Assembly: GCA_016875535.1 (NCBI GenBank)
Contig: VGPF01000003.1
Coordinates: 58,196 to 122,195, forward strand
Origin: Chloroflexota bacterium
Lineage (GTDB): Bacteria > Chloroflexota > Dehalococcoidia > SHYB01
Reading direction: 5' to 3'
Length of the DNA: 64,000 nt
Below are positions 8,691 to 17,107 of this stretch, in pieces. Each line of letters begins with the position of its first letter. Position 1 is the stretch's first letter. Below the pieces are notes generated by a model. It ran no database searches and had not been told where the DNA came from. It saw only the letters and a list, made by a program, of their open reading frames with translations. A program made the position numbers and the translations under genes.

Positions 8691-9860
8691 GTGAAGCCGC
8701 TGCAACCGCACACTATGATGCACACGCCTGTCTTGAGACGTACCCCTGTCCGCGCGGCGATCATCGCCCTTTTGGGTGTTATGACCGCACTGCTTGTCTC
8801 ATCCTGCACAGGAGCCGCCGCAATCATTCCTGAGCAGGGCTGGTCCGGGCCGACGGCTGAGAACTCGATCATCTACATCGGTTCGCGGCAGGGCAAGGTT
8901 CTGGCGATCAAGACCACGGACGTCGGCATCGGGCGGCCGTACAAGCTCAACGATAAGAAGCTTCCCGCCCTCTGGCGCTACCCGGCGGACGAAGATGAGA
9001 CGATCGGCGCGGTCTACAGCACGCCGGTCATCGCGGGCAACACCCTGCTCGTCGGCGCCCTTGGCCAGAATGCCTCACGGACGGGCCGGGGAAACGGCGA
9101 CCTCCACGCGCTGGACAAGACGACAGGCGAACTGAAGTGGGTCTTCCCGACGAAGGGACGCATCTTCAGCGACCCCGTCGTCGTTGACGGCGTGGTCTAC
9201 TTCGCCGACGACGACAACGAGCGCGGCTTCGTTTACGCCGTGGACCTGGAGAAGGGCGAGGCTCTGTGGAGCCCCTTCGAGACCGAGCGCCGCATCTGGG
9301 CGACGCCCACGGTTGTTGATGGGGTCATCTACGTGGCGGCGATGGATAAGCACCTCTACGCCATTGACCCGAAGTCAGGCTCGCTGAAGTCCAAAATCAA
9401 GGTGTCAGGCGCCATCGCTTCGAAGCCGCTGATCGCCGCCGGGGTGGTCTACTTCGGGGCCTTCGACCGCCGCTTCTACGCCTTTGACCTGGCGACGGGA
9501 CAAGAGAAATGGCAGATCACCACCGAAGGGTGGGTCTGGAACGATGCGATGCTCAAGGACGGCGTGGTCTACTTTGGGAGCTTGGGAGGCATCGTCTACG
9601 CCCTGGACGCGGAGACCGGCGCGGAGAGGTGGCAGGCCGATGTTGACGGGCCGGTGCGCGCGGACACCCTCATCGCGGGGGAGCGCCTCTATGTGGCGGA
9701 CCGAGGGGGCAAGCTCAGCGCACTGGAGCTGAAGTCCGGCACCTTGCGCAAAACGGAGACTGCAGGCGCTTCCGTTCTGGCCACGCCGTTCATTGACGGC
9801 TCCCGAATCTATGTGAGCGACTTCAAACAGAACCTGCACGTCTTCACCATCGGGCCGTAG
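8691..9860 (+). CDS. PQQ-like beta-propeller repeat lipoprotein (BamB-like)
   Basis: Protein of up to 389 residues. An N-terminal hydrophobic segment ends in a lipobox (LLVSSC, Cys about residue 39), so it should be a lipoprotein exported across the membrane. The rest consists of repeated blades with the pattern VVDGVVYF-x-LYALDxxTGxxxW, the PQQ/BamB-type propeller. The GTG at 8691 is four bases after yidD; an ATG at 8715 is an alternative start that keeps the signal peptide. It sits between yidD and yidC inside the membrane-insertion operon. A scaffold role at the outer face of the membrane is inference from fold and context. Confidence 0.88.
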   Translation: MKPLQPHTMMHTPVLRRTPVRAAIIALLGVMTALLVSSCTGAAAIIPEQGWSGPTAENSIIYIGSRQGKVLAIKTTDVGIGRPYKLNDKKLPALWRYPADEDETIGAVYSTPVIAGNTLLVGALGQNASRTGRGNGDLHALDKTTGELKWVFPTKGRIFSDPVVVDGVVYFADDDNERGFVYAVDLEKGEALWSPFETERRIWATPTVVDGVIYVAAMDKHLYAIDPKSGSLKSKIKVSGAIASKPLIAAGVVYFGAFDRRFYAFDLATGQEKWQITTEGWVWNDAMLKDGVVYFGSLGGIVYALDAETGAERWQADVDGPVRADTLIAGERLYVADRGGKLSALELKSGTLRKTETAGASVLATPFIDGSRIYVSDFKQNLHVFTIGP

Positions 9861-9874
9861 GAGGCCCTTCGCCC

Positions 9875-11002
9875 ATGTGGGATTTCCTCTGGACAGATGT
9901 CATCACCAGGCCCATGGCCAACGGCCTGGTCTTCCTCTATTCGATCCTCGGCTCCAACTTCGGCCTCGCCATAATCGCCTTCACGCTGATCTCCCGCGTG
10001 GCTCTCTATCCGCTCACCAAGCGCCAGATCAAGCAGCAGAAGGCCATGTTGGCGATGCAGCCGAAGATGAAGGAGATCGAAGAGAAGTTCAAGAACGACC
10101 CTCAGCGCAAGGCCAAGGAGCAGATGAAGCTGTGGAAGGAGACGGGGGTCAATCCCCTCGGGTGCCTCGGCCCCTTCATCTTCCAGTTCCTCATCTGGGT
10201 GGGCCTCTATTCGGCCCTCCGCACCACCCTTGCCGATACGCCTGAAGGTTTGGTGAAACTCTCCCAGCAAATCTACACCTGGCTCCCCTATGGCGACGGC
10301 GCGGTGCCGCTGCACAGCTCCTTTGCGGGCTTAGACCTGGCGCGTTCGGACCCGACCATCATCACGCTGCCCATCCTCGTCGGTCTCTCCACCTATGTGG
10401 TGCAGAAGATGGTCACGGTTCAGTCCAGCGACCCGCAGACCCAGCAGCGCAACAACATGATGAATCTGATGATGCCGTTCATCATGGCGATCTTCACCTT
10501 CGGTTTCCCGAGCGGCCTGGCGCTCTACTGGATCACCTCCAACGTGGTGACCATCTGGCTGCAGTACCGTGTGATGGGCTGGGGCGGCCTGACCTTCAAG
10601 CGTCCCAGCTTCGCGCCCGCGCCGGCTGGAGCGACGCCCGGCGGAGCAAGCGCTTCGCCAAAGCAGCAGGTTGAGCTGAAGGAGGTCAAGAAGTCGGTGG
10701 AGAAGTCCGTTGAGAAACCCGCCGAGAAGGCGGCTGCTCCCGAGGCTCCGCGCCCGGCGGATGGAGAAAAGCCGCAAGGTGTGGGAGGATTGCTGAAGCG
10801 TGTCTTCCTTGGATCACCCCCTGCCGCAAAGCCGGAGGATGCCGCGAAAGCCGCGGACTCTTCGGGCGATGGGGCGGCAGTCGCAAAAGGAGAGGGCAGT
10901 GGAACCGATCGAAATGAGCGGCAAGACGGTGGAAGAGGCAATCGAGAAGGCGCTCGACGAGCTCGGCGTCGAGAAAGACAACGTCGAAATCGAGGTTCTT
11001 GA
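9875..11002 (+). CDS. yidC: YidC/Oxa1 membrane protein insertase
   Basis: Protein of 375 residues lacking the large periplasmic domain of proteobacterial YidC, so of the Gram-positive/Oxa1 form. The first membrane segment is followed by LISRVALYPLTKRQI, which includes the conserved Arg of the hydrophilic groove. A cytoplasmic coiled segment (KMKEIEEKFKNDP) and further membrane helices, ending in FGFPSGLALYWITSN, follow. The C-terminus is a long Pro/Ala/Lys-rich tail. Its last 35 residues, very Arg-rich (RRARRRERQRR), are encoded in a 104-base overlap with jag in another frame. A basic tail of this kind binds ribosomes in Oxa1 proteins. Confidence 0.95.
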   Translation: MWDFLWTDVITRPMANGLVFLYSILGSNFGLAIIAFTLISRVALYPLTKRQIKQQKAMLAMQPKMKEIEEKFKNDPQRKAKEQMKLWKETGVNPLGCLGPFIFQFLIWVGLYSALRTTLADTPEGLVKLSQQIYTWLPYGDGAVPLHSSFAGLDLARSDPTIITLPILVGLSTYVVQKMVTVQSSDPQTQQRNNMMNLMMPFIMAIFTFGFPSGLALYWITSNVVTIWLQYRVMGWGGLTFKRPSFAPAPAGATPGGASASPKQQVELKEVKKSVEKSVEKPAEKAAAPEAPRPADGEKPQGVGGLLKRVFLGSPPAAKPEDAAKAADSSGDGAAVAKGEGSGTDRNERQDGGRGNREGARRARRRERQRRNRGS

Positions 11003-11693
11003 GAAGGGGCGCGCAGGCGTCTTCGGCATCGGCGCCGAGCTGGCCCGTGTCCGCGTCTCTCTGAAGCAGGCCGGGGGCGATCCCGTGGACCTGGCGAAGG
11101 AGACCCTGGAAAGCCTGCTGCGCGCCATGGGAGTCTCCGCCTCCGTCGGCCTTCCGGAGGGCGGTCCCAAGGTTGTGACGACTCCTCCCGGTCCGAACGA
11201 AACGGAAGAGAAGCGGACGCTGACCTTTGACCTTTCCGGCGAGGATGCGGGACTACTCATCGGCCGCCGAGGCGAGACGCTCTCCTCGCTCCAGTTCCTT
11301 GTGAACTTCATTGTGGGCCGGAAGTCCGGCCAGCGCGTGAACATCGCCATTGACGTGGAGGGCTACCGCGAGCGGCGCGCCGACAATATCCGCGCCATGG
11401 CCTCCCGCCTGGCCGAGCGCGCGGCGGCCACGGGGCGCACCGTGACGATGGAGCCGATGCCCGCCCGGGAGCGGCGCATCGTCCACATGGCGCTGGCCGA
11501 CCACCCCAAGGTGACGACGGAGAGCGTGGGCGAGGGCGATGAGCGGCAGGTGACGATCGTGCCCAAGCAGCGCAGCAGCGGCGGGCGTCCCGGCGGCTAC
11601 GGCGGCAATCGCGGCGGCGGCTATGGGCGCGGCGGCTACGGCAATCGCGGCGGCAACCGTATGGGCGGCGGGTATTCCAGAAGGGACTACTAG
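10899..11693 (+). CDS. jag: Jag/KhpB RNA-binding protein with RGG-like tail
   Basis: Protein of 264 residues: Jag-N domain (KTVEEAIEKALDELGV), a KH domain with the GLLIGRRGETLSSLQ loop, and an R3H domain (ERRIVHMALADHPKVTTES). The last 40 or so residues are Gly/Arg/Tyr-rich with repeated GGYG and RGG units, a disordered RNA-binding tail. KhpB/Jag proteins bind many RNAs and affect cell envelope growth. The GTG at 10899 has AGGAG upstream at good spacing and is preferred; an ATG at 10914 is the alternative. It overlaps the yidC 3' end by 104 bases. Confidence 0.9.
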   Translation: MEPIEMSGKTVEEAIEKALDELGVEKDNVEIEVLEKGRAGVFGIGAELARVRVSLKQAGGDPVDLAKETLESLLRAMGVSASVGLPEGGPKVVTTPPGPNETEEKRTLTFDLSGEDAGLLIGRRGETLSSLQFLVNFIVGRKSGQRVNIAIDVEGYRERRADNIRAMASRLAERAAATGRTVTMEPMPARERRIVHMALADHPKVTTESVGEGDERQVTIVPKQRSSGGRPGGYGGNRGGGYGRGGYGNRGGNRMGGGYSRRDY

Positions 11694-11739
11694 CGGCCTT
11701 GACGAGGCGGTGGGCCATTTGTTAGCGTGGACGTGTGAC

Positions 11740-11993
11740 TGAAAGGCGCTGACGGAGACGAGTAGCGTCGGCACGCACGCACAGCGAGCCCGGTAGGGTG
11801 TGAGCGGGCGCGTGGCGACGGCGCGAAGATCCATCCCGAGCCGCTGCCTCAAAGCTTGGCCGGTAAAGGCAGCCGGAGCCCTCCGTAATCAGGGCGGGCG
11901 TTGCACGACGCCGTAAGGGCTCCGGTGTGGAACCGGAGAACAAGGGTGGTACCGCGGGAAGATATCCCGTCCCTTAGTGGGACGGGATTTTTG
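11740..11993 (+). promoter_or_regulatory. T-box riboswitch upstream of ileS
   Basis: The leader contains the T-box sequence AGGGTGGTACCGCGG (11943-11957), whose flanks can pair with the downstream CCCTT to form the antiterminator. A stable terminator lies immediately after it (11964-11992). Upstream, GACGGAGACGAGTAG and the following helices look like Stem I. ATC (Ile) triplets occur at 11829-11831 and 11833-11835, the region where the specifier is expected; I cannot tell by eye which is read. Uncharged tRNA-Ile binding would favour antitermination and ileS expression. The 5' boundary is approximate. Confidence 0.93.
11964..11992 (+). terminator. T-box attenuator terminator
   Basis: A perfect 10-bp stem (11964-11973 with 11979-11988), loop TTAGT, followed by TTTT. 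It is mutually exclusive with the T-box antiterminator. ileS starts 26 bases later. Confidence 0.92.
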
Positions 11994-12017
11994 TTTACGC
12001 GAAGAGAGGAGTCGGCG

Positions 12018-15000
12018 ATGGCGAAGCACCAGAGGCCGGAACCGGAGCGGGAGGGTGATGCCTCCCTGCCCGGCGGCGCGCAGAAAGGGAAGTTCAAGCC
12101 CGTCTCCAGCCGGGTGAGCTTTCCAAAGATGGAAGAGGAGGTCCTGGCCTTTTGGAAGGCCAAAGACATCTTCCGGCGGAGCGTGGAGCAGCGCACGGGC
12201 AAGCCGCAGTTCACGCTCTTTGAGGGCCCGCCGACCGCCAACGGCAACCCGGGCATCCACCACGTTCTCTCCCGTGTCTTCAAGGACGTCTTCCCGCGCT
12301 ACAAGGCCATGAAGGGCTACTACGTCCCCCGCAAGGGTGGCTGGGATACCCACGGCTTGCCTGTGGAGCTGGAGGTGGAGAAGGAGCTTGGCATCAAGTC
12401 CAAGCCGGATATCGAGGCCTTCGGCATCGAGGAGTTCAACAAGCGCTGCAAGGAGAGCGTCTTCCGCTATGTGAAGGAGTGGGAGCGGATGACGGACCGG
12501 GTGGCCTTCTGGGTGGACATGGAGAAGGCCTATGTGACCTATGACAACAGCTACATCGAGAGCGGCTGGTGGATCATCAAGACGCTGTGGGATGCCGGGC
12601 TCGTCTACCAGGGACGCCGCGTCACACCCCACTGCTCGCGGTGCGGCACGACCCTCAGCTCCCACGAAGTGGCGCTCGGCTACAAGGATGAGACGCCGGA
12701 CCCTTCCGTCTACGTGAAGTTCCAGCTTGCCCATGAGACCGTCCCAGCGAAGCTGAAGGCCTATGCGAACGAGAGGACCTTCCTCCTCGCCTGGACCACG
12801 ACGCCGTGGACGCTCCCCGGCAACTCAGGCCTCAGCGTGGCTGCCGATAAGACGTATGTCGTCGAGGAGTTGGAGTCAGGCGACCGGCTGGTTCTCGCGC
12901 AGGCGCTTCTAGGCAAGGCGCTCAAGGGCGAGCACAAGACCATTGCCGAATTCCAGGGGGACGACCTCAAGGGACTGCGCTACCGCCCGCTCTACGACCC
13001 GGTGGAGCGCGGCGTGGAAGTGCGGCGCTTCAGCCACCCCGGCTCGCCGGTGGTAGAGCGCGTGGACAACCCGCCCAAGGGCATCACCTATCCCGTCATC
13101 ACCGCAGACTTCGTCTCCATGGAGGACGGCACCGGCATCGTCCATACGGCGCCCCCTTTCGGCGAGGACGACTACAGCGCCGGCATCGCCAACGGCCTCT
13201 ACTTCGTCCAGCCGGTGACCCTGGCCGGCGAGTTCACAGCCGGGTACCCCTGGTCCGGCAAGTTCGTGAAGAAGGCCGACCAGCAGATCATGGCCGACCT
13301 GGAATCGCGCGGCCTGCTCCTCCGCAAGGAGACGATCCGCCATACCTATCCCTTCTGCTGGAGGTGCGATACGCCGCTCCTCTACTACGCGAAGAGCTCC
13401 TGGTATCTCAAGACGACGGCGGTGAAGGAGCGCCTCATCGCTGGGAACGAGGCGATCAACTGGCGTCCCGAACATGTGAAGGAGGGGCGCTTCGGCGAAT
13501 GGCTTCGCAACAACGTGGACTGGGCCGTCTCGCGGGAGCGCTACTGGGGCACGCCCTGGCCCGTGTGGGAGTGCAAGTCCTGCGGCAAGCAGGAGTGCAT
13601 CGGCTCCGTGGCGGAGATCCGCACGAAGCCCGGCGTCCAGGGCGTCACAGACACCCTCGATCTGCATCGCCCCTACGTTGACCGCGTCACATGGAATTGC
13701 GCCGCCTGCGGCGGGCAGATGCAGCGCGCCCTTGATGTCATTGACTGCTGGTTCGATTCGGGCGCCATGCCCATCGCCCAGTGGCACTATCCCTTTGAGA
13801 ACACGGGGCTCATCGAAGGCGGCCCCTGGTATCCCGCCGATTACATCTGCGAAGCCGTGGACCAGACGCGCGGCTGGTTCTACAGCCTCCACGCCATCGC
13901 CACGATGCTGGAGTTCGCGACGGAAAAGACCATCGTCTCGCCGAGCTACAAGAACGTCATCTGTCTGGGCCACATCCTGGACGCCAAGGGCGAGAAGATG
14001 AGCAAGAGCCGGGGCAATGTGGTGAAGCCCTGGGACATCATTGACGCCCACGGGGCGGACGCCCTGCGCTGGTATCTGTACACAGCATCGCCGCCGGGGA
14101 ACAGCCGCCGCTTCTCCGCCGAGCTGGTGGCCGAGGCGATCCGTTCCTTCCTGCTCACCCTCTGGAACACGTACTCCTTCTTCATCACCTATGCCAACAT
14201 TGACGGCTTCGACCCCACCAAAGTGAAGTCGGCGCCCCAGGCGGAGCTTGACCGCTGGGTCCTTTCGCGCCTGCATTCCCTGGTAGAAGAGGTCACGGCC
14301 TCCATGGAGGAGTACGACCCGACGACGGCGGCGCGCAAGATTGACCGCTTTGTGGACGACCTTTCCAACTGGTACGTTCGCCGCAGCCGCCGCCGCTTCT
14401 GGAAGAGCGAGAGCGACGCCGATAAATCGGCGGCATACGCGACGCTCCATGAGTGCCTTGTGACAGTGGCGAAGCTCCTCGCGCCCTTTACGCCATTCAT
14501 CTCGGAAGAGATGTACCAAAACCTGGTGCGCACCTACGACGCCTCCGCGCCGGAAAGCGTCCACCTGGCCGATTACCCTGCGGCCGATACGTCGAAGATC
14601 AACGCGGAGGTCCAGCGCGCCACAGACACCGTCATCAACGTCGTCAGCCTGGGCCGCGCCGCGCGCAACAAGGCCAAGATCAAGGTGCGCCAGCCGCTCG
14701 CCAAGATCGTCGTGGCCCTGCCGATGCAGGAGCGCGCCGCTATCACGCGCCTGGCCGAACACGTCCGCGAAGAGCTCAATGTCAAGGTAGTGGCCTTTGC
14801 CGAAAGCGATTCGGAGCTGGTCACCTACCAGGTGAAGGGGAACCCCGCCGTCCTTGGCCCCAAGTTCGGCAAGGAGATGGGCAAAGTGATGGCCGCCATC
14901 GCGGAGGCTGACGCCAAGACCGTGGTGCCTAAGGTGCGCGCCGGGGCCGGCGTCGAGATCGGCGGCGTTGCGCTAGATGCTAGCGATCTGCAAGTGGTTA

Positions 15001-15344
15001 CCCAGGACAGGCCGGGCTTCGCCTCCGCATCGGACGGCCCGCTCACGGTCGCCGTCTTTACGGAGGTGACGCGAGAGCTGGCGATGGAGGGGACAGCCCG
15101 CGAGCTGGTTCACCGCATCCAGACGATGCGCCGCTCGGCCAACTTCGCCATCGAGGATCGCATCGCCACCTACTACAAGGCCGGCGGTGAGCTTGCCGAG
15201 GTCTTCAAGACCCACGCCGACTACATCAAGCAGGAGACCCTGACGGCGACGCTGCATGAAGGGGATGCCCCAAGCGGCGCCTTCATCGAGTCAGGAAAGG
15301 TGGACGGCGCGGACGTTACGATCGGCGTTGCGAAACTGGCGTAG
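12018..15344 (+). CDS. ileS: Isoleucine--tRNA ligase
   Basis: Protein of 1108 residues that charges tRNA-Ile. The HIGH-equivalent motif is present as GPPTANGNPGIHHVLS, and the KMSKS motif as GEKMSKSRGNVV. The editing (CP1) domain, an anticodon-binding domain and a long C-terminal extension follow. The length and the PGIHHV form suggest the eukaryote-like IleS2 class, often associated with mupirocin tolerance (family-level knowledge, not tested here). The ATG at 12018 has GAGAGGAG seven bases upstream; the frame is open further upstream through the T-box but is not translated there. Regulation by the T-box is evident. Confidence 0.96.
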   Translation: MAKHQRPEPEREGDASLPGGAQKGKFKPVSSRVSFPKMEEEVLAFWKAKDIFRRSVEQRTGKPQFTLFEGPPTANGNPGIHHVLSRVFKDVFPRYKAMKGYYVPRKGGWDTHGLPVELEVEKELGIKSKPDIEAFGIEEFNKRCKESVFRYVKEWERMTDRVAFWVDMEKAYVTYDNSYIESGWWIIKTLWDAGLVYQGRRVTPHCSRCGTTLSSHEVALGYKDETPDPSVYVKFQLAHETVPAKLKAYANERTFLLAWTTTPWTLPGNSGLSVAADKTYVVEELESGDRLVLAQALLGKALKGEHKTIAEFQGDDLKGLRYRPLYDPVERGVEVRRFSHPGSPVVERVDNPPKGITYPVITADFVSMEDGTGIVHTAPPFGEDDYSAGIANGLYFVQPVTLAGEFTAGYPWSGKFVKKADQQIMADLESRGLLLRKETIRHTYPFCWRCDTPLLYYAKSSWYLKTTAVKERLIAGNEAINWRPEHVKEGRFGEWLRNNVDWAVSRERYWGTPWPVWECKSCGKQECIGSVAEIRTKPGVQGVTDTLDLHRPYVDRVTWNCAACGGQMQRALDVIDCWFDSGAMPIAQWHYPFENTGLIEGGPWYPADYICEAVDQTRGWFYSLHAIATMLEFATEKTIVSPSYKNVICLGHILDAKGEKMSKSRGNVVKPWDIIDAHGADALRWYLYTASPPGNSRRFSAELVAEAIRSFLLTLWNTYSFFITYANIDGFDPTKVKSAPQAELDRWVLSRLHSLVEEVTASMEEYDPTTAARKIDRFVDDLSNWYVRRSRRRFWKSESDADKSAAYATLHECLVTVAKLLAPFTPFISEEMYQNLVRTYDASAPESVHLADYPAADTSKINAEVQRATDTVINVVSLGRAARNKAKIKVRQPLAKIVVALPMQERAAITRLAEHVREELNVKVVAFAESDSELVTYQVKGNPAVLGPKFGKEMGKVMAAIAEADAKTVVPKVRAGAGVEIGGVALDASDLQVVTQDRPGFASASDGPLTVAVFTEVTRELAMEGTARELVHRIQTMRRSANFAIEDRIATYYKAGGELAEVFKTHADYIKQETLTATLHEGDAPSGAFIESGKVDGADVTIGVAKLA

Positions 15345-16374
15345 CCGGGGCTCTCTTCCGCATCCGCATCTCCACAGCCTGTCGGATGGCGAAGGCAAGT
15401 CCGCCGAAGATGACTAGGCTGAAGTAGGAGATCGAGCGATCGAGCAGGGTGACGCCCGCGGCGTTAGAGCGGTCAAGGGTGATGGCCAGCAGGCCCGTGA
15501 GGCCTAGCTCAACCAGGCCTAGGCCGCCCGGCGTAAGCGGGATCGTCGTCAGCATGGAATTCGCAAGCGCGGCGAAGAGGATAAGAGCGAGGCCGACTTC
15601 GAAGTCAAGGGACTGAACGACGAAGTAGAGGCGTCCGGCCTCCATCAGCCAGATAGCGGCTGTGAGCAGGATGAGCGGCGGCAGGTTGCGGAAGCTCATG
15701 AGCGTGCTGACCTGGAAGCGCTCGTAGAACGGGCGGGCCTTCGCGGGCAGGAACCGAGTCACCTTCGTACCGTAGATGCGCATGGCGATGAGGACGAGGC
15801 TCACAAGCACCGCGACTGCCCCGGCGGCAATGATAATCTTCTCCGCGGTTGCGCTCGTCTCTTCCCGCAGCACGCCGATGCTGGCGATGAGCAGAAGGAA
15901 GAAGACGACGCCCACATCCAAGATGCGCTCCGCGAGGATCGTGCCGATCGTCTTGGGGAAGCTGACCTTCCACTTGTCCGTTAGCAGATAGCCGCGAAAG
16001 GCGTCTCCCAAGCGGAAGAAAGAGACGGAGTTTGCGAAGAAGCTGATGAGGACGAAGAGGCCGAGCTCCCGGACGCGCGGCTGAGGCTTAGCCTTCTTCT
16101 CGATGACTTCAGCATTATGAAGCAGGAGACGCCAGCGCAGGCCGCGCAACGGGAATGTGGCGTAGTACGTGAAGAGGGCCAGGAGGAACCACCCCGCGTG
16201 GGCGGTACGAACCTCATCCCACGTCGCCGAAAGGTCAATATCGAATCGGGTGAGCAGGAAGAGGATGAAAAAGGCGGCGAAGGCGAATGAGACGAGGGTT
16301 GGAAGGGCGAAGGCCTTGCCCTTCAGCGAGACCTGTTCAGCGTCTGGCTGCTGTTCCGGAGCGTTATTCTGCAA
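15316..16374 (-). CDS. Lysylphosphatidylglycerol synthase TM / UPF0104 family membrane protein
   Basis: Integral membrane protein of 352 residues with about eight hydrophobic segments. Conserved features of the LPG_synthase_TM (UPF0104) family are visible: NSVSFFRLGDAFRGYLL, LAERILDVGVVF and the TTIPLTPGGLGLVE loop. Relatives flip or modify lipids, or export isoprenoid-linked sugars; here there is no catalytic synthase domain, so a transport-like role is more likely. The only reasonable start is TTG at 16374, 12 bases after rsmG. The 3' end overlaps ileS by 29 bases in convergent orientation. Confidence 0.82.
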   Translation of the reverse strand: MQNNAPEQQPDAEQVSLKGKAFALPTLVSFAFAAFFILFLLTRFDIDLSATWDEVRTAHAGWFLLALFTYYATFPLRGLRWRLLLHNAEVIEKKAKPQPRVRELGLFVLISFFANSVSFFRLGDAFRGYLLTDKWKVSFPKTIGTILAERILDVGVVFFLLLIASIGVLREETSATAEKIIIAAGAVAVLVSLVLIAMRIYGTKVTRFLPAKARPFYERFQVSTLMSFRNLPPLILLTAAIWLMEAGRLYFVVQSLDFEVGLALILFAALANSMLTTIPLTPGGLGLVELGLTGLLAITLDRSNAAGVTLLDRSISYFSLVIFGGLAFAIRQAVEMRMRKRAPATPVSQRRS

Positions 16375-16386
16375 GTGAGGCCTGGG

Positions 16387-17103
16387 TTAGAGGATCGGTT
16401 TGGTCGCCGGGATGCCTGGTCGCCTTGGATATTCGGTAGGAGTATGCCCTACTTTTTCGACTATGACTAGCACCCTTCCATCATTCAGCGCCGGGAGCGG
16501 GACAGGGATCTGCCTTCCAAGCCGTCCGCCCATCAGCCGAATCGCCTTCTCCGCACGTGCGACCTCCTGTCGCAGCTCGCCCTTTTTCATGGCGATGACG
16601 ATGCCGCCTATGGCGCAAAAGGGCAGCGTCAGCTCCGCCAGCGCAGACATGGGCGCAAGGGCGCGGGCGAGAACGACGGGATAGCGCTCGCGGTGCTGCG
16701 GCTGATGCGCCAGTGTCTCCGAGCGCTCGTTGATGATGGTCACATTCGCTAATTCAAGCTGCTTCACAACATGAGCGATGAAGTCTGTCTTCTTCCAGGT
16801 CGCCTCCACAAACGTGAATTGCGTGTGCGGGAAGACAATGGCGAGGGGCAAGCCGGGGAAGCCCGGCCCCGTGCCGAGGTCTATGACCTTCCCGCCAGGC
16901 GTGAAGCCGTTCAGCAGGGCAAGGACGACGGTAAGCGAATCGAGGAAGTGCTTCGCTTCGACTTCCGCCGGGTCTGTGATGGCGGTGAGGTTGGTGCGCC
17001 GGTTCCACTGCAGCAGCTCATCGCGTAGGAGACGGAACTTGGCGAGGTGCGCCTCGGTCAGGGAGAGGCCGAGCCGGCGCGCGCCGGAGAGAAGGACGTC
17101 CAT
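16387..17103 (-). CDS. rsmG: 16S rRNA (guanine-N7) methyltransferase RsmG
   Basis: Protein of 238 residues. The SAM-binding GxGxG motif is seen as KVIDLGTGPGFPGLPLAI, preceded by WNRRTNLTAITDPAE and KHFLDSL, all typical of RsmG/GidB. It methylates G527 of 16S rRNA in characterised relatives. The ATG at 17103 is four bases after sbcC, so they form one unit. rsmG is usually found near gidA/parA; here it is with sbcC and a membrane protein. Confidence 0.95.
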   Translation of the reverse strand: MDVLLSGARRLGLSLTEAHLAKFRLLRDELLQWNRRTNLTAITDPAEVEAKHFLDSLTVVLALLNGFTPGGKVIDLGTGPGFPGLPLAIVFPHTQFTFVEATWKKTDFIAHVVKQLELANVTIINERSETLAHQPQHRERYPVVLARALAPMSALAELTLPFCAIGGIVIAMKKGELRQEVARAEKAIRLMGGRLGRQIPVPLPALNDGRVLVIVEKVGHTPTEYPRRPGIPATKPIL

Positions 17104-17107
17104 GGGG

